DNA from: UBA5614 sp963667535
GTDB taxonomy: Bacteria > Cloacimonadota > Cloacimonadia > Cloacimonadales > Cloacimonadaceae
Direction: 5' to 3'
DNA length: 64,000 bases
NCBI GenBank assembly: GCA_963667535.2
Contig: CAXXDU010000002.1
Location: forward strand, 1,302,001 to 1,366,000
Positions 8,560 to 16,217 of the stretch are shown here, piece after piece (position 1 is the first letter of the stretch; each line of letters begins with the position of its first letter). The position numbers and the translations under genes are program-made. The notes under the pieces were generated by a model, which saw only the letters and a program-made list of their open reading frames with translations, had not been told where the DNA came from and made no database searches.

Positions 8560-9639
8560 ATGTCCTATCGTGTTTTAGCAATAAATCCCGGTTCTACTTC
8601 GACTAAGATTGCAGTTTATGATGACCTTGTACCTGTGTTTGAAAAGACTTTACGTCATGATCCTGCCGAGCTTGATAAGTTTGGCGGTATCATTGAGCAG
8701 TACGAATTTCGCAAACAGCTCGTCATGGAAGCCATGCAGGAAAATAACGTAACTCCTGAGTCGCTGAATGCTGTAGTGGGCAGAGGTGGATTGGTGCGTT
8801 CCATTAGTGGCGGTACCTGGAAGATTTGCGAAAATATGCTCAGGGATTTGAAAGATCCGTCGTTGTGGGGCAGAATCCATGCTTCCAATCTGGGTGCTTT
8901 TATTGCTGAATCCATTTCCAAAGAATTGAATATTCCTTCCTTTATAGTTGACCCTGTGGTAACAGATGAATTTGACGATATAGCCAGAATTTCCGGAATC
9001 CCTGAAATTGAGAGAAAGTCCTTATTGCACGCTCTCAATATCAGATACATAGCCCGTTTACTGGCAGTGGAACTCGGCAAGGAATTTGAGTCATGTAACA
9101 TGATTGGCGTACACATGGGAGGCGGGATATCCGTTGCAGCTATCAAAAAGGGCAGAGTAGTTGATGTAAACAATGCACTGTTAGGAATGGGACCATTTTC
9201 TCCTCAAAGAGCCGGCGCTTTGCCAATTGGTGACTTGCTGGATATGGCTTTCTCCGGTAAATACACTCACAAGGAATTGATTAATAAATTGACTAAAACC
9301 GGTGGACTGATGGCTTATTTGGGCACAGACAGCGGTGTTGAAATTCAAAAAAGAATAGAAAAGGGTGATGAATACGCCGGGAAAATCCAGGACGCTATGT
9401 GTTATCAGGTTGCTAAAGAAATCGGCGCTTGTGCTGCAGTTTTGGAAGGCAAAGTTGATGCTATCTTCCTGTCCGGCGGGCTGGTCTATAATCCACCCAT
9501 AGTGGAAGCTATCCGTAAAAGAGCGGGATTCATAGCTCCTCTGCATATTTATCCCGGAGAAAAAGAAATGGAAGCGCTGAGTCAGGGTGGTGTGCGTGTA
9601 TTGAAAGGCCTGGAAGTAGCTAAGGATTATCCCTATTAA
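8560..9639 (+). CDS. buk: Butyrate kinase
   Basis: ASKHA-fold kinase interconverting butyryl phosphate plus ADP with butyrate plus ATP. I chose ATG 8560 (359 aa) because GGAGG sits six bases upstream and the protein then begins directly with the phosphate-1 loop (VLAINPGSTSTKIAVYDD). Other family landmarks are VGRGGLVRSISGGTW near residue 75, DPVVTDEFDDIARISG near 130, GVHMGGGISVAAI near 182, MGPFSPQRAGALPIGDL near 209 and FLSGGLVYNP near 303. Length matches Buk. It stands alone: no phosphotransbutyrylase is adjacent, so its acyl phosphate supply is unclear. Branched-chain acyl kinase activity is possible. Confidence 0.93.
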   Translation: MSYRVLAINPGSTSTKIAVYDDLVPVFEKTLRHDPAELDKFGGIIEQYEFRKQLVMEAMQENNVTPESLNAVVGRGGLVRSISGGTWKICENMLRDLKDPSLWGRIHASNLGAFIAESISKELNIPSFIVDPVVTDEFDDIARISGIPEIERKSLLHALNIRYIARLLAVELGKEFESCNMIGVHMGGGISVAAIKKGRVVDVNNALLGMGPFSPQRAGALPIGDLLDMAFSGKYTHKELINKLTKTGGLMAYLGTDSGVEIQKRIEKGDEYAGKIQDAMCYQVAKEIGACAAVLEGKVDAIFLSGGLVYNPPIVEAIRKRAGFIAPLHIYPGEKEMEALSQGGVRVLKGLEVAKDYPY

Positions 9640-9642
9640 TTC

Positions 9643-9666
9643 AGTGGAACAGTGGAACAGTGGAAC
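9643..9666. repeat. 8-bp tandem repeat AGTGGAAC x3
   Basis: Three exact copies, followed by a diverged fourth (AGTGAAAG). The same GTGGAACAGTGGAAC purine-rich motif occurs in the large repeat blocks at 5.2 kb and 63.2-63.5 kb. Confidence 0.85.
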
Positions 9667-9735
9667 AGTGAAAGGGTGGAATGGTGAAAGCTTGTGGCAC
9701 GGACACTCTTGTCCGTGTTCAGAATAAATCCTAAT

Positions 9736-11508
9736 ATGAAAATGGACATGATAAAGTCATTGATAAGGGGTAGAATCTACCCCTTTTCGCTTTTACTAAT
9801 GCTATTATGGTTATCTGGTGGTGTGCTGTGGGCAACTGCAGATTGGACTATTCTGGTCTATATGGCAGCCGACAACGGCTTAAGTGAATATGCAGTGCAG
9901 GATATCAATGAGATGGAGTCTGCTACCATACCTGCCGGAACCAATGTCATAGTACAGGCAGATTTTTATGAGACGTCCTCTCCCTCAGGGGCTTTCAGAT
10001 ACAAAATAACACATGATGAGACAAGTGAAATCGAATCACAAGTAATATCCAATCTTGGTGAAATAGATTCCGGAGATTGGCATACTCTGCAGAGTTACAT
10101 CAATTGGGGCTTTTCGCACTATCCTGCCACACATAAAGCGCTGGTTATCTGGTCACACGGTGATAGCTGGTACAAGGGCAATGACTACAAATGGATATGT
10201 CCGGATAATAATGCTGAGAGTATAATGAGTGTTTCGGACGGGGATTTAAGGAATGCTCTGGCGGAGAGTCCTTTTTTGGATGTGCTGCTCTTCGATGCCT
10301 GTAGTATGCAGTCCATAGAAGTCTTAAATGAGGTTTGTTATCAGGCAAAATATGTGATAGGCTCAGAAGATTTGGTACCTGCCACCGGATTTCCCTATCA
10401 GGATATGTTGCCTGTTTGGCAGGGAGAACCGGATTCTATTGCCTTGCAAATACCTGAATTGTATACCGGTTCGTATGCGCCATACGGCAGCCAAAACCCC
10501 TATGGATATATAGTTAAAGCTACATGCTCAGTTCTTGCTACTGAGCGTCTCAATGATGTTACTTCTCTTTTGGGAAATTTTATAGCGAATGAAATAGATT
10601 CAACTGAGGCTATCTTTGCTGCCAGACAATTGTGTTACAATCTGAATACCTATGATGCTGAGATAGATTTATTAGAATTACTAGATCAGGCCGTCACTTT
10701 CTTGCCTGCTGAAAATGTTACCGGTTTTATTCAACCTTTACAGACGGCAATCCACTCGCTTGTTGTAGCTAAGTCTGATATAAACTATGACGCTGATATC
10801 GGATATCTTACTATCTGGTTTCCGCATGAGCAGAACGCCTTTAATGCCTGGTGGCAGCAATATGTTAAGCTAAGAATGTCAGACCAATGGCTGGGACTAA
10901 TCAGCAGAGCATTAGGAGCAGATTCAGGTATTCCCGGTAAACCTATACTAATGAATACAGTTCTGCTTTTCAATGATTTGAGAGTTATCTGGGAATTCCC
11001 TCCGGCACCGGAGTTTATCAGCATAAAGCTGCGTTATAAACACGATAATGAACAGTTTGAGAATAAAGAGATAAACTCTTACTGGGCAGTTTATGGGCAA
11101 AGCGATGTAAGGCATAACATTACAATCAACGATATTCAAGGCAGCGGATGGCTTATCATTTGGGCAGAAGACTATGATGGTAATTCGTCCCTTCGCGATT
11201 CCGTCTATGTAGAGTGGGTAAAACCTAAACCACAGCTTTTTGTCTATCCCAATCCATGTGCCAATTCCAGAGCAATATATTTTAACTGGTGGACAAAAGC
11301 AGATAATGATGCCGATTTTCTGACAGAAAACGTAGTCCGTATTTATAATATCAAGGGCAGAATGGTTAAAAAAATTGACCCCATACCACACAAGCAGGGA
11401 TCGAGAAAAGTTGACCTGAGCTCTTTGCCTTCTGGTATATATATTGCCCGGGTTAAGGTCGGAAAGACAACCTTAACCACTAAGTTCACTCTGCTAAATG
11501 ATGATTAA
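9736..11508 (+). CDS. Clostripain-family (C11) cysteine protease with C-terminal sorting module
   Basis: Secreted peptidase of clan CD, 590 aa from ATG 9736. The GTG at 9694 lies in a repeat (CACGGACACTCTTGTCCGTG), so the later start is preferred. A signal peptide precedes WTILVYMAADNGLSEY, the usual beginning of the clostripain domain. The catalytic pair is visible: His in LVIWSHGDSW near residue 138 and Cys in VLLFDACSMQSIE near residue 185. A C-terminal region (YPNPCANS, VRIYNIKGRMVKKI, SGIYIARVKVG) is the FlgD/Por-type module, so surface attachment is likely. In this clan, activity is usually after Arg or Lys; specificity is not readable here. Confidence 0.88.
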   Translation: MKMDMIKSLIRGRIYPFSLLLMLLWLSGGVLWATADWTILVYMAADNGLSEYAVQDINEMESATIPAGTNVIVQADFYETSSPSGAFRYKITHDETSEIESQVISNLGEIDSGDWHTLQSYINWGFSHYPATHKALVIWSHGDSWYKGNDYKWICPDNNAESIMSVSDGDLRNALAESPFLDVLLFDACSMQSIEVLNEVCYQAKYVIGSEDLVPATGFPYQDMLPVWQGEPDSIALQIPELYTGSYAPYGSQNPYGYIVKATCSVLATERLNDVTSLLGNFIANEIDSTEAIFAARQLCYNLNTYDAEIDLLELLDQAVTFLPAENVTGFIQPLQTAIHSLVVAKSDINYDADIGYLTIWFPHEQNAFNAWWQQYVKLRMSDQWLGLISRALGADSGIPGKPILMNTVLLFNDLRVIWEFPPAPEFISIKLRYKHDNEQFENKEINSYWAVYGQSDVRHNITINDIQGSGWLIIWAEDYDGNSSLRDSVYVEWVKPKPQLFVYPNPCANSRAIYFNWWTKADNDADFLTENVVRIYNIKGRMVKKIDPIPHKQGSRKVDLSSLPSGIYIARVKVGKTTLTTKFTLLNDD

Positions 11509-11527
11509 CCACAAAGCTAAAGCAGTA

Positions 11528-11633
11528 TGTGGATAACCTGTGGATAAAGTTGTTGAACTATTTAGTCTTTTTTGTATGTGCAAGGATAACAATAACATAG
11601 AATTATGGTTTTGTCCACAGTCTTTGTGGATAA
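11528..11633. promoter_or_regulatory. Cluster of DnaA-box-like sites
   Basis: TGTGGATAA, the exact complement of the DnaA box TTATCCACA, occurs at 11528-11536, 11539-11547 and 11625-11633, with a one-mismatch forward site TTGTCCACA at 11611-11619. The first two are spaced 11 bp apart. All lie in a 265-bp gene-free, AT-rich interval. Three perfect 9-mers so close together are not expected by chance. They may mark a replication origin, a DnaA-titrating site or a DnaA-controlled promoter. Confidence 0.6.
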
Positions 11634-11704
11634 GTTTCCAAATGTTACTTATATAAGCAGCTATGAGATTGACTGAAACAAATGTTTGCATAGGGCAAGA
11701 GTTC

Positions 11705-11732
11705 TTGACAGGTTTACCTTATTGAATATGTA
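11705..11732 (+). promoter_or_regulatory. Promoter candidate upstream of 11774 gene
   Basis: TTGACA at 11705-11710, a 16-base spacer and TATGTA at 11727-11732 lie 41 bases before the ATG at 11774 and 72 bases after the last DnaA-box-like site. Confidence 0.45.
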
Positions 11733-11773
11733 TGCATATCATGAAAATAAGGTTTAATTGATAACGCAGAATT

Positions 11774-12058
11774 ATGAAAGACAGCGCATTTTATTATGAT
11801 TTATTGCAACAGCATGAATTTGATGATATCTTCTATACTGCCACATTTACCCTGAAAAAGGATGATAATGGCAATATAATACTCTATCCTGACGATAAAT
11901 TCATCAATAAAAAGACATGTATTTATAGCCATAGCAGCGTTATCTTTGAAGGCGAAATGCCGGAAATGATGCTGATTGCTGTACAGCCGGGGCTCAATCC
12001 CAAGCATTTACATGATATGCTACAATTGAGAATCGAAATTACTCCCGATGTTAAATAA
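11774..12058 (+). CDS. Small hypothetical protein, 94 aa
   Basis: Not recognised. It is an acidic, mixed alpha/beta soluble protein without signal peptide or membrane helix. It contains KKDDNGNIILYPDDKFINKK and a hydrophobic MPEMMLIAVQPGLNP segment. No strong ribosome site is seen, but a promoter candidate lies just upstream and its 3' end overlaps the rRNA methyltransferase ATG by 11 bases. That coupling is the best argument that it is real and co-expressed with it. Confidence 0.65.
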   Translation: MKDSAFYYDLLQQHEFDDIFYTATFTLKKDDNGNIILYPDDKFINKKTCIYSHSSVIFEGEMPEMMLIAVQPGLNPKHLHDMLQLRIEITPDVK

Positions 12059-12821
12059 TCAATCCGCATATCCCTCTATCAGCAAAATCCATTTAGGTGA
12101 GCTGAAAAAGCTGCACCAAAAGAAATTCCGCAAAGCAGAAAAGAAAGTAATGGTGGAAGGCTGGAATCTGATTGAGCAATTGATATCCAACGGAATTAAG
12201 CCGGAACAGATAATTTCTACAGAACCGGAAGCTGTTTTACAGAAGTTTCCGGACTATACCGGCATACTGCTCACAGCCAAAGAACATGAACTTAATAATC
12301 TGGCTGAAACAGAAACACCACAGTCGATAATTGCCGTTTTTCAGATTCCGGAACGTAAAATTGGTGATTATAAGGTGATTCTGTATTTAGACGGGATTCA
12401 GGATCCGGGAAATCTGGGGACTATATATAGAATAGCAGCAGCTTTTAATCTGGATGGCATAGCATTATCACAGGATTGTTGCGATGTGTTTTCTCCCAAA
12501 GTAATCAGAGCCTCTCTGGGCAGTGTCTTTTGGTTGCCGTCTCAGATTGCTGATGCAGCCTGGCTTAACAGGCAAACTGCAGTAAAGATAGGTTTAGCTG
12601 CAAATAGCAGCATAAGCCTCAAAGAAATGGATATAGACAAAGGGAAAGCGGTAGTGATAGTATTAGGTTCTGAAGGAAATGGTATAAGTAATGGCATCAG
12701 AGCAGAACTGACAAAGGAAGTCAGAATTCCTATCTCGGGGCAAATGGAATCATTGAATGCAGCAGTTGCAGCCGGAATAGCAGTATATGAAATCTCTCAA
12801 CGGCTTTTCTTATTGACATGA
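12048..12821 (+). CDS. TrmH/SpoU-family RNA 2'-O-methyltransferase
   Basis: SPOUT-class methyltransferase acting on rRNA or tRNA ribose, 257 aa. The N-terminal substrate-binding domain has the family start KKFRKAEKKVMVEGWNLIEQ. The knotted catalytic domain shows motif 1 LDGIQDPGNLGTIYRIAAAF near residue 109, motif 2 VIVLGSEGNGIS near residue 203 and motif 3 IPISGQMESLNAAVAAGIAV near residue 227. The ATG lies within the preceding gene's end. Substrate cannot be assigned from sequence alone; RlmB- and TsnR-like members are the nearest types. Confidence 0.9.
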   Translation: MLNNQSAYPSISKIHLGELKKLHQKKFRKAEKKVMVEGWNLIEQLISNGIKPEQIISTEPEAVLQKFPDYTGILLTAKEHELNNLAETETPQSIIAVFQIPERKIGDYKVILYLDGIQDPGNLGTIYRIAAAFNLDGIALSQDCCDVFSPKVIRASLGSVFWLPSQIADAAWLNRQTAVKIGLAANSSISLKEMDIDKGKAVVIVLGSEGNGISNGIRAELTKEVRIPISGQMESLNAAVAAGIAVYEISQRLFLLT

Positions 12822-12880
12822 AACGTGAAATGTAAAAGTTATATCAGACCCTGAAGATAAGTGGCAGAAAGGAGTAGAAT

Positions 12881-13441
12881 GTGAATATCAATATTCAGAA
12901 GACAGGCTGGATTGAAGTTATATGTGGTAGTATGTTCAGTGGTAAAACGGAAGAATTAATCCGCAGAATTCACAGAGCAGAGTATGCCAGGCAGAAAATC
13001 ATGGCTTTTAAGCCCATCATTGATAACCGATATGACGATAAGAATATAGTATCACATTCACAAATGCAGACTCCTTCAATACCAATAGCCGATGTAAGTG
13101 AGATTTATCAGTATCTGGCAGATGATGTAGAGGTTGTTGCAATCGATGAAGCACAGTTTTTTGATGAATCGTTGATCGGTATATGTAATGACCTTGCAGA
13201 CAGAGGAATCAGAGTCATCGTCGCGGGTCTTGATCAGGATTATAAGGGAAACCCGTTTGGATGCATTCCTCAAATGCTGGCAGTTGCTGAATATGTAACC
13301 AAAAATCTGGCGATTTGTCTAAAATGCGGTAATCCTGCCAATCGTACGCAGAGAACAGTACATAGAGGAGAACAGATTCTGGTAGGTTCTACCGAGGCTT
13401 ATGAAGCTCGTTGCCGTAATTGTCATGAGGTTTTGGATTAA
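12881..13441 (+). CDS. tdk: Thymidine kinase (type II)
   Basis: Salvage enzyme phosphorylating thymidine with ATP, 186 aa, GTG start with AAAGGAG upstream. The P-loop is GSMFSGKTEELIRR near residue 11. The Walker B/catalytic segment VVAIDEAQFFDE lies near residue 85. The structural zinc site is formed by CLKCG near residue 147 and CRNC near residue 181. The next gene begins inside its stop (TAATG). The window also has a separate, fused deoxynucleoside kinase at 30091. Confidence 0.95.
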   Translation: MNINIQKTGWIEVICGSMFSGKTEELIRRIHRAEYARQKIMAFKPIIDNRYDDKNIVSHSQMQTPSIPIADVSEIYQYLADDVEVVAIDEAQFFDESLIGICNDLADRGIRVIVAGLDQDYKGNPFGCIPQMLAVAEYVTKNLAICLKCGNPANRTQRTVHRGEQILVGSTEAYEARCRNCHEVLD

Positions 13442-13731
13442 TGTTTGAACAGACAAATATAGCTTTATCATTGATTAAATTAATCAGCAGCTTATTAGAC
13501 GGATACGTGCTCCTGATTATAGTCAGAGCATTGATTTCATGGTTTTCTCCCAATCCTTACAATAGACTGTATCAATTGCTCATCAGGGCAACTGAACCTG
13601 TCCTTGCTCCCATCAGAAGAATTATCCCCATTCAGGGTATAGATATTTCACCGATTATTGCAATTTTACTGATAAATGTTTTGGTCAGAAGAGTAATAAT
13701 CGGTCTTGTCAGTTCGCTTTTATTACATTAG
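13441..13731 (+). CDS. YggT-family membrane protein
   Basis: A 96-aa inner-membrane protein with two hydrophobic segments and the family signature VRALISWFSPNPYNRLYQ near residue 23, then LRRIIP-like RATEPVLAPIRRIIP near residue 49. YggT proteins often neighbour DivIVA/SepF and are linked to cell division or envelope homeostasis. Here the next gene is indeed a DivIVA-domain protein, eight bases downstream. TAATG overlap couples it to tdk. Confidence 0.9.
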   Translation: MFEQTNIALSLIKLISSLLDGYVLLIIVRALISWFSPNPYNRLYQLLIRATEPVLAPIRRIIPIQGIDISPIIAILLINVLVRRVIIGLVSSLLLH

Positions 13732-13739
13732 GAGGAATT

Positions 13740-14321
13740 ATGCCGATGAACCCGATAGATATCAGGCATCAGGAATTCAATACTACATTTAACGGTTATA
13801 AGAAAAAAGAAGTCAAAGCTTTTCTTGAACAAATTGCTACTGAAGTTGAAGAGATTTTCCGGAAACAGGAACGTGAGATTCAAAGACAAGTGCAAATGCA
13901 TCAGGAAATCAAGCAGGAAGCTGTTCATGCCTCACAGGCAGTGGATGATTTGAAAAGACGCGAAGAATTGATCAGCCGCACACTGGTCTTCGCGGAAAAG
14001 ACCAAAGCCGATATCATTGCAAATGCAAGGAAAGAGGGAGAAAACATCATCCAGGAAGCAGAACTGAAAGCCAAAAGGGCTATTCAGGAAGCGAAACAAT
14101 ATCTGGGAGTTTTGGAACACCAATACATGCATTTGAAAGAACAGAAAAGGCAATTTCTCCTTCAATTCAGAGTTGAATTGCAGACCTTTATGGAAAGAAT
14201 CGGAAAGGACCCTTTGCTGACCAAGGAATCTGAACAGTTGCTGGATAAAGAGTTTCATGATATCAAGGATGAGATAATACCCAAGATTTCAACTCCCATG
14301 GAAAAACAGGATAATAATTAA
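13740..14321 (+). CDS. DivIVA-domain coiled-coil protein
   Basis: A 193-aa protein starting with the DivIVA N-terminal motif (NPIDIRHQEFNTTFNGYKKK, then EVKAFLEQI), which binds curved membrane at poles or septum. It is followed by a long Glu/Gln/Lys-rich coiled coil (residues 35-150). TAGGAGGAATT precedes the ATG at 13740; a second ATG lies two codons later. The YggT-DivIVA order is the common division-cluster arrangement. It ends exactly at the start of the nucleoside phosphorylase (TAATGG). Confidence 0.9.
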   Translation: MPMNPIDIRHQEFNTTFNGYKKKEVKAFLEQIATEVEEIFRKQEREIQRQVQMHQEIKQEAVHASQAVDDLKRREELISRTLVFAEKTKADIIANARKEGENIIQEAELKAKRAIQEAKQYLGVLEHQYMHLKEQKRQFLLQFRVELQTFMERIGKDPLLTKESEQLLDKEFHDIKDEIIPKISTPMEKQDNN

Positions 14322-15127
14322 TGGATTATAAAGATACTGCTCAATGGCTTTCAGATAGGGTGCCTGAACTTCCTGTTGCCGGAATCATTCTGGGTACAGG
14401 ACTCAGTCCGCTTGCGGAGATGCTGCAAAATACAATTACTATCCCTTACAGCGAAATACCGGGTTTTGTTAAAAGCACTGCCCCTTCTCATGCAGGCAAT
14501 TTGCTGTTTGGATATTTATCAGGAAAGCCGTTGATATTATTTCAAGGCAGATTCCATTTTTATGAAGGCTACTCGATGTCTCAAGTAGTTTTTCCTGTCA
14601 GGGTTTTAGCCTCGATGCAAGTGAAAACGCTGATTGTAACCAATGCTTCCGGGAGCCTGAGACAAGATTTTGCGCCCGGAGATATTGTTATTCTCACAGA
14701 CCACATCAATTTTATGGGAACTAACCCATTGATTGGAGCAAACGATGATGAATTGGGTGAAAGATTTCCATCCATGAATCTGCAATATTCTCCCAGGCTG
14801 CATCAGATGTTAAAGGGCTTGGCTTCTCAAAACCAGATTAGCTTACAATGGGGAGTTTACTTAGCTGTAACCGGTCCCAGTCTGGAAACAAAATCTGAGT
14901 GTGCAATGTTTGCTAAACTTGGAGCTGATTTAGTTGGTATGTCTACAGTTCCTGAGGTCATTACTGCCAGGCACGCAGGAATGGAAGTATTGGGCATCTC
15001 AATCGTAACTAACTATAGCAATCTGTTTCATGATATGGCCCATTCACAGGAAGAAATCAGGTCTAATGCTAACAGGGCTACATCACATCTTAAACTCTTA
15101 ATCAGTGAATTGGTAACCAGGTTATAA
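14321..15127 (+). CDS. punA: Purine nucleoside phosphorylase (trimeric type)
   Basis: Phosphorolysis of purine nucleosides to base plus ribose-1-phosphate, 268 aa. Landmarks: GIILGTGLSPLAEML near residue 21, GRFHFYEGYSM near residue 76 (phosphate site), TNASGSLRQDFAPGD near residue 107, and GMSTVPEVITARHAGMEV near residue 207, with the base-contacting Asn in TNYSN. The purine-site segment reads GPSLETKSE rather than the usual GPxxETPAE; Glu is kept. Together with the kinases at 12.9 and 30.1 kb it suggests active nucleoside salvage. Confidence 0.92.
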   Translation: MDYKDTAQWLSDRVPELPVAGIILGTGLSPLAEMLQNTITIPYSEIPGFVKSTAPSHAGNLLFGYLSGKPLILFQGRFHFYEGYSMSQVVFPVRVLASMQVKTLIVTNASGSLRQDFAPGDIVILTDHINFMGTNPLIGANDDELGERFPSMNLQYSPRLHQMLKGLASQNQISLQWGVYLAVTGPSLETKSECAMFAKLGADLVGMSTVPEVITARHAGMEVLGISIVTNYSNLFHDMAHSQEEIRSNANRATSHLKLLISELVTRL

Positions 15128-15246
15128 TTGGATATCAGGACTAAATCTATTGAAATCATTTTTTGGATTGACAGCCTGGACTTATAAGAAATCATGTCTA
15201 TCTTGTATATTATTATAGTAATGAATAAAAATGACGGGAGTGAACA

Positions 15247-15645
15247 ATGGCACTTAAACCGTTATCAGCGTCGAAGCTGAAACACTTTGAAGAAATAATA
15301 AAAAAAGAGCTTAACGATAGCAGATCATATATTGATAAAGCCAATCAAGATCAGAGTATCGGTGCGAGAGAAAGCTCGGGAGACCTTTCTTCCTATGCTT
15401 TTCATCAGGCAGATCAGGGTAGCGATACTAATTTAATGGAGCAAACTGTAATGCTGATGGAGCAAGAGAGAGATAAAGTCAGATTGCTAAATGATGCGTT
15501 AAGAAGGATATCTGAAGGTAACTATGGAGTATGTGAAATCTGTGGTGAACTTATCCCTGAAAACCGTTTGGAAATCATTCCTTATGCCCGTTATTGTATC
15601 GAATGCAAATCCAAAGAAGAAGATAAAAGGCGTCATCGTAAATAA
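15247..15645 (+). CDS. DksA/TraR-type zinc-finger protein
   Basis: A 132-aa protein with a helical N-terminal hairpin (residues 1-90, with acidic SSGDLSSYAFHQADQGSDTN mid-way) and a C4 zinc finger CEICGELIPENRLEIIPYAR then YCIEC. This is the DksA/TraR layout, binding the RNA polymerase secondary channel. The N-terminal region has the TraR/YteA-like spacing rather than full DksA length (about 150 aa). GGGAG precedes the ATG. The stop overlaps the lspA ATG. Confidence 0.88.
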   Translation: MALKPLSASKLKHFEEIIKKELNDSRSYIDKANQDQSIGARESSGDLSSYAFHQADQGSDTNLMEQTVMLMEQERDKVRLLNDALRRISEGNYGVCEICGELIPENRLEIIPYARYCIECKSKEEDKRRHRK

Positions 15646-16199
15646 TGGAATTATTCTGGGTACAAGAGAAACAAACAGTTGCAGCTAAGCAATTCAAGTA
15701 TTTATGGATTGCCGCGGTTATTATATTATTAGACCAACTGGTAAAAATAATCATCAAATTAACATTACCGCTTTATCAAAGTAAAGTTGTATTTGGGGAT
15801 TTGGTATTATTAACACATGTACAAAATACAGGGGCTGCTTTTAGTATAAGCCTTGGTAACCCCGGACTTAATAGAGTGTTCTTTATAGTCATGACTATAA
15901 TTGCCATCTGCTTTGTGGTTTATCTGATTTACAGGTCAGTCAATAACCTGCAGCGAATCGGGTTAAGCTTGATTATCGGCGGAGCAATGGGCAATCTGAT
16001 AGATAGAGTTTTATTCGGTTATGTTACAGATTATTTGGATTGTGATTTTCCGGATTTTATAATGCAACGTTGGCCTGTTTTTAATGTTGCAGATAGTGCG
16101 ATTGTTGTTGCCATGGGGCTTTTGATACTGGATATGATTATTCATAAAGATAGTCCACCTGAGCAAACACCTTTAGAAGAAAAAACAAATTCTGACTGA
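15645..16199 (+). CDS. lspA: Lipoprotein signal peptidase (signal peptidase II)
   Basis: Membrane aspartyl protease that cleaves prolipoproteins. Of 184 aa, four hydrophobic helices are evident. The catalytic aspartates lie in GAMGNLIDRVLFGYVTDYLD (near residues 109-128) and in FNVADSAIVVAMG (near residue 146). Family motif LDQLVKIIIKL appears near residue 35. Coupled by TAATGG overlap to the DksA-like gene, a common neighbour. The N-terminal 20 residues (ELFWVQEKQTVAAKQFKY) are longer than usual. Confidence 0.93.
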   Translation: MELFWVQEKQTVAAKQFKYLWIAAVIILLDQLVKIIIKLTLPLYQSKVVFGDLVLLTHVQNTGAAFSISLGNPGLNRVFFIVMTIIAICFVVYLIYRSVNNLQRIGLSLIIGGAMGNLIDRVLFGYVTDYLDCDFPDFIMQRWPVFNVADSAIVVAMGLLILDMIIHKDSPPEQTPLEEKTNSD

Positions 16200-16217
16200 T
16201 AGAATTAGGAGTATACT

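Noticed and set aside
15168..15196. Promoter with TTGACA before the DksA-like gene
   Set aside because: TTGACA is present but no acceptable -10 lies at 16-18 bases; a TATAAG sits only eight bases away.
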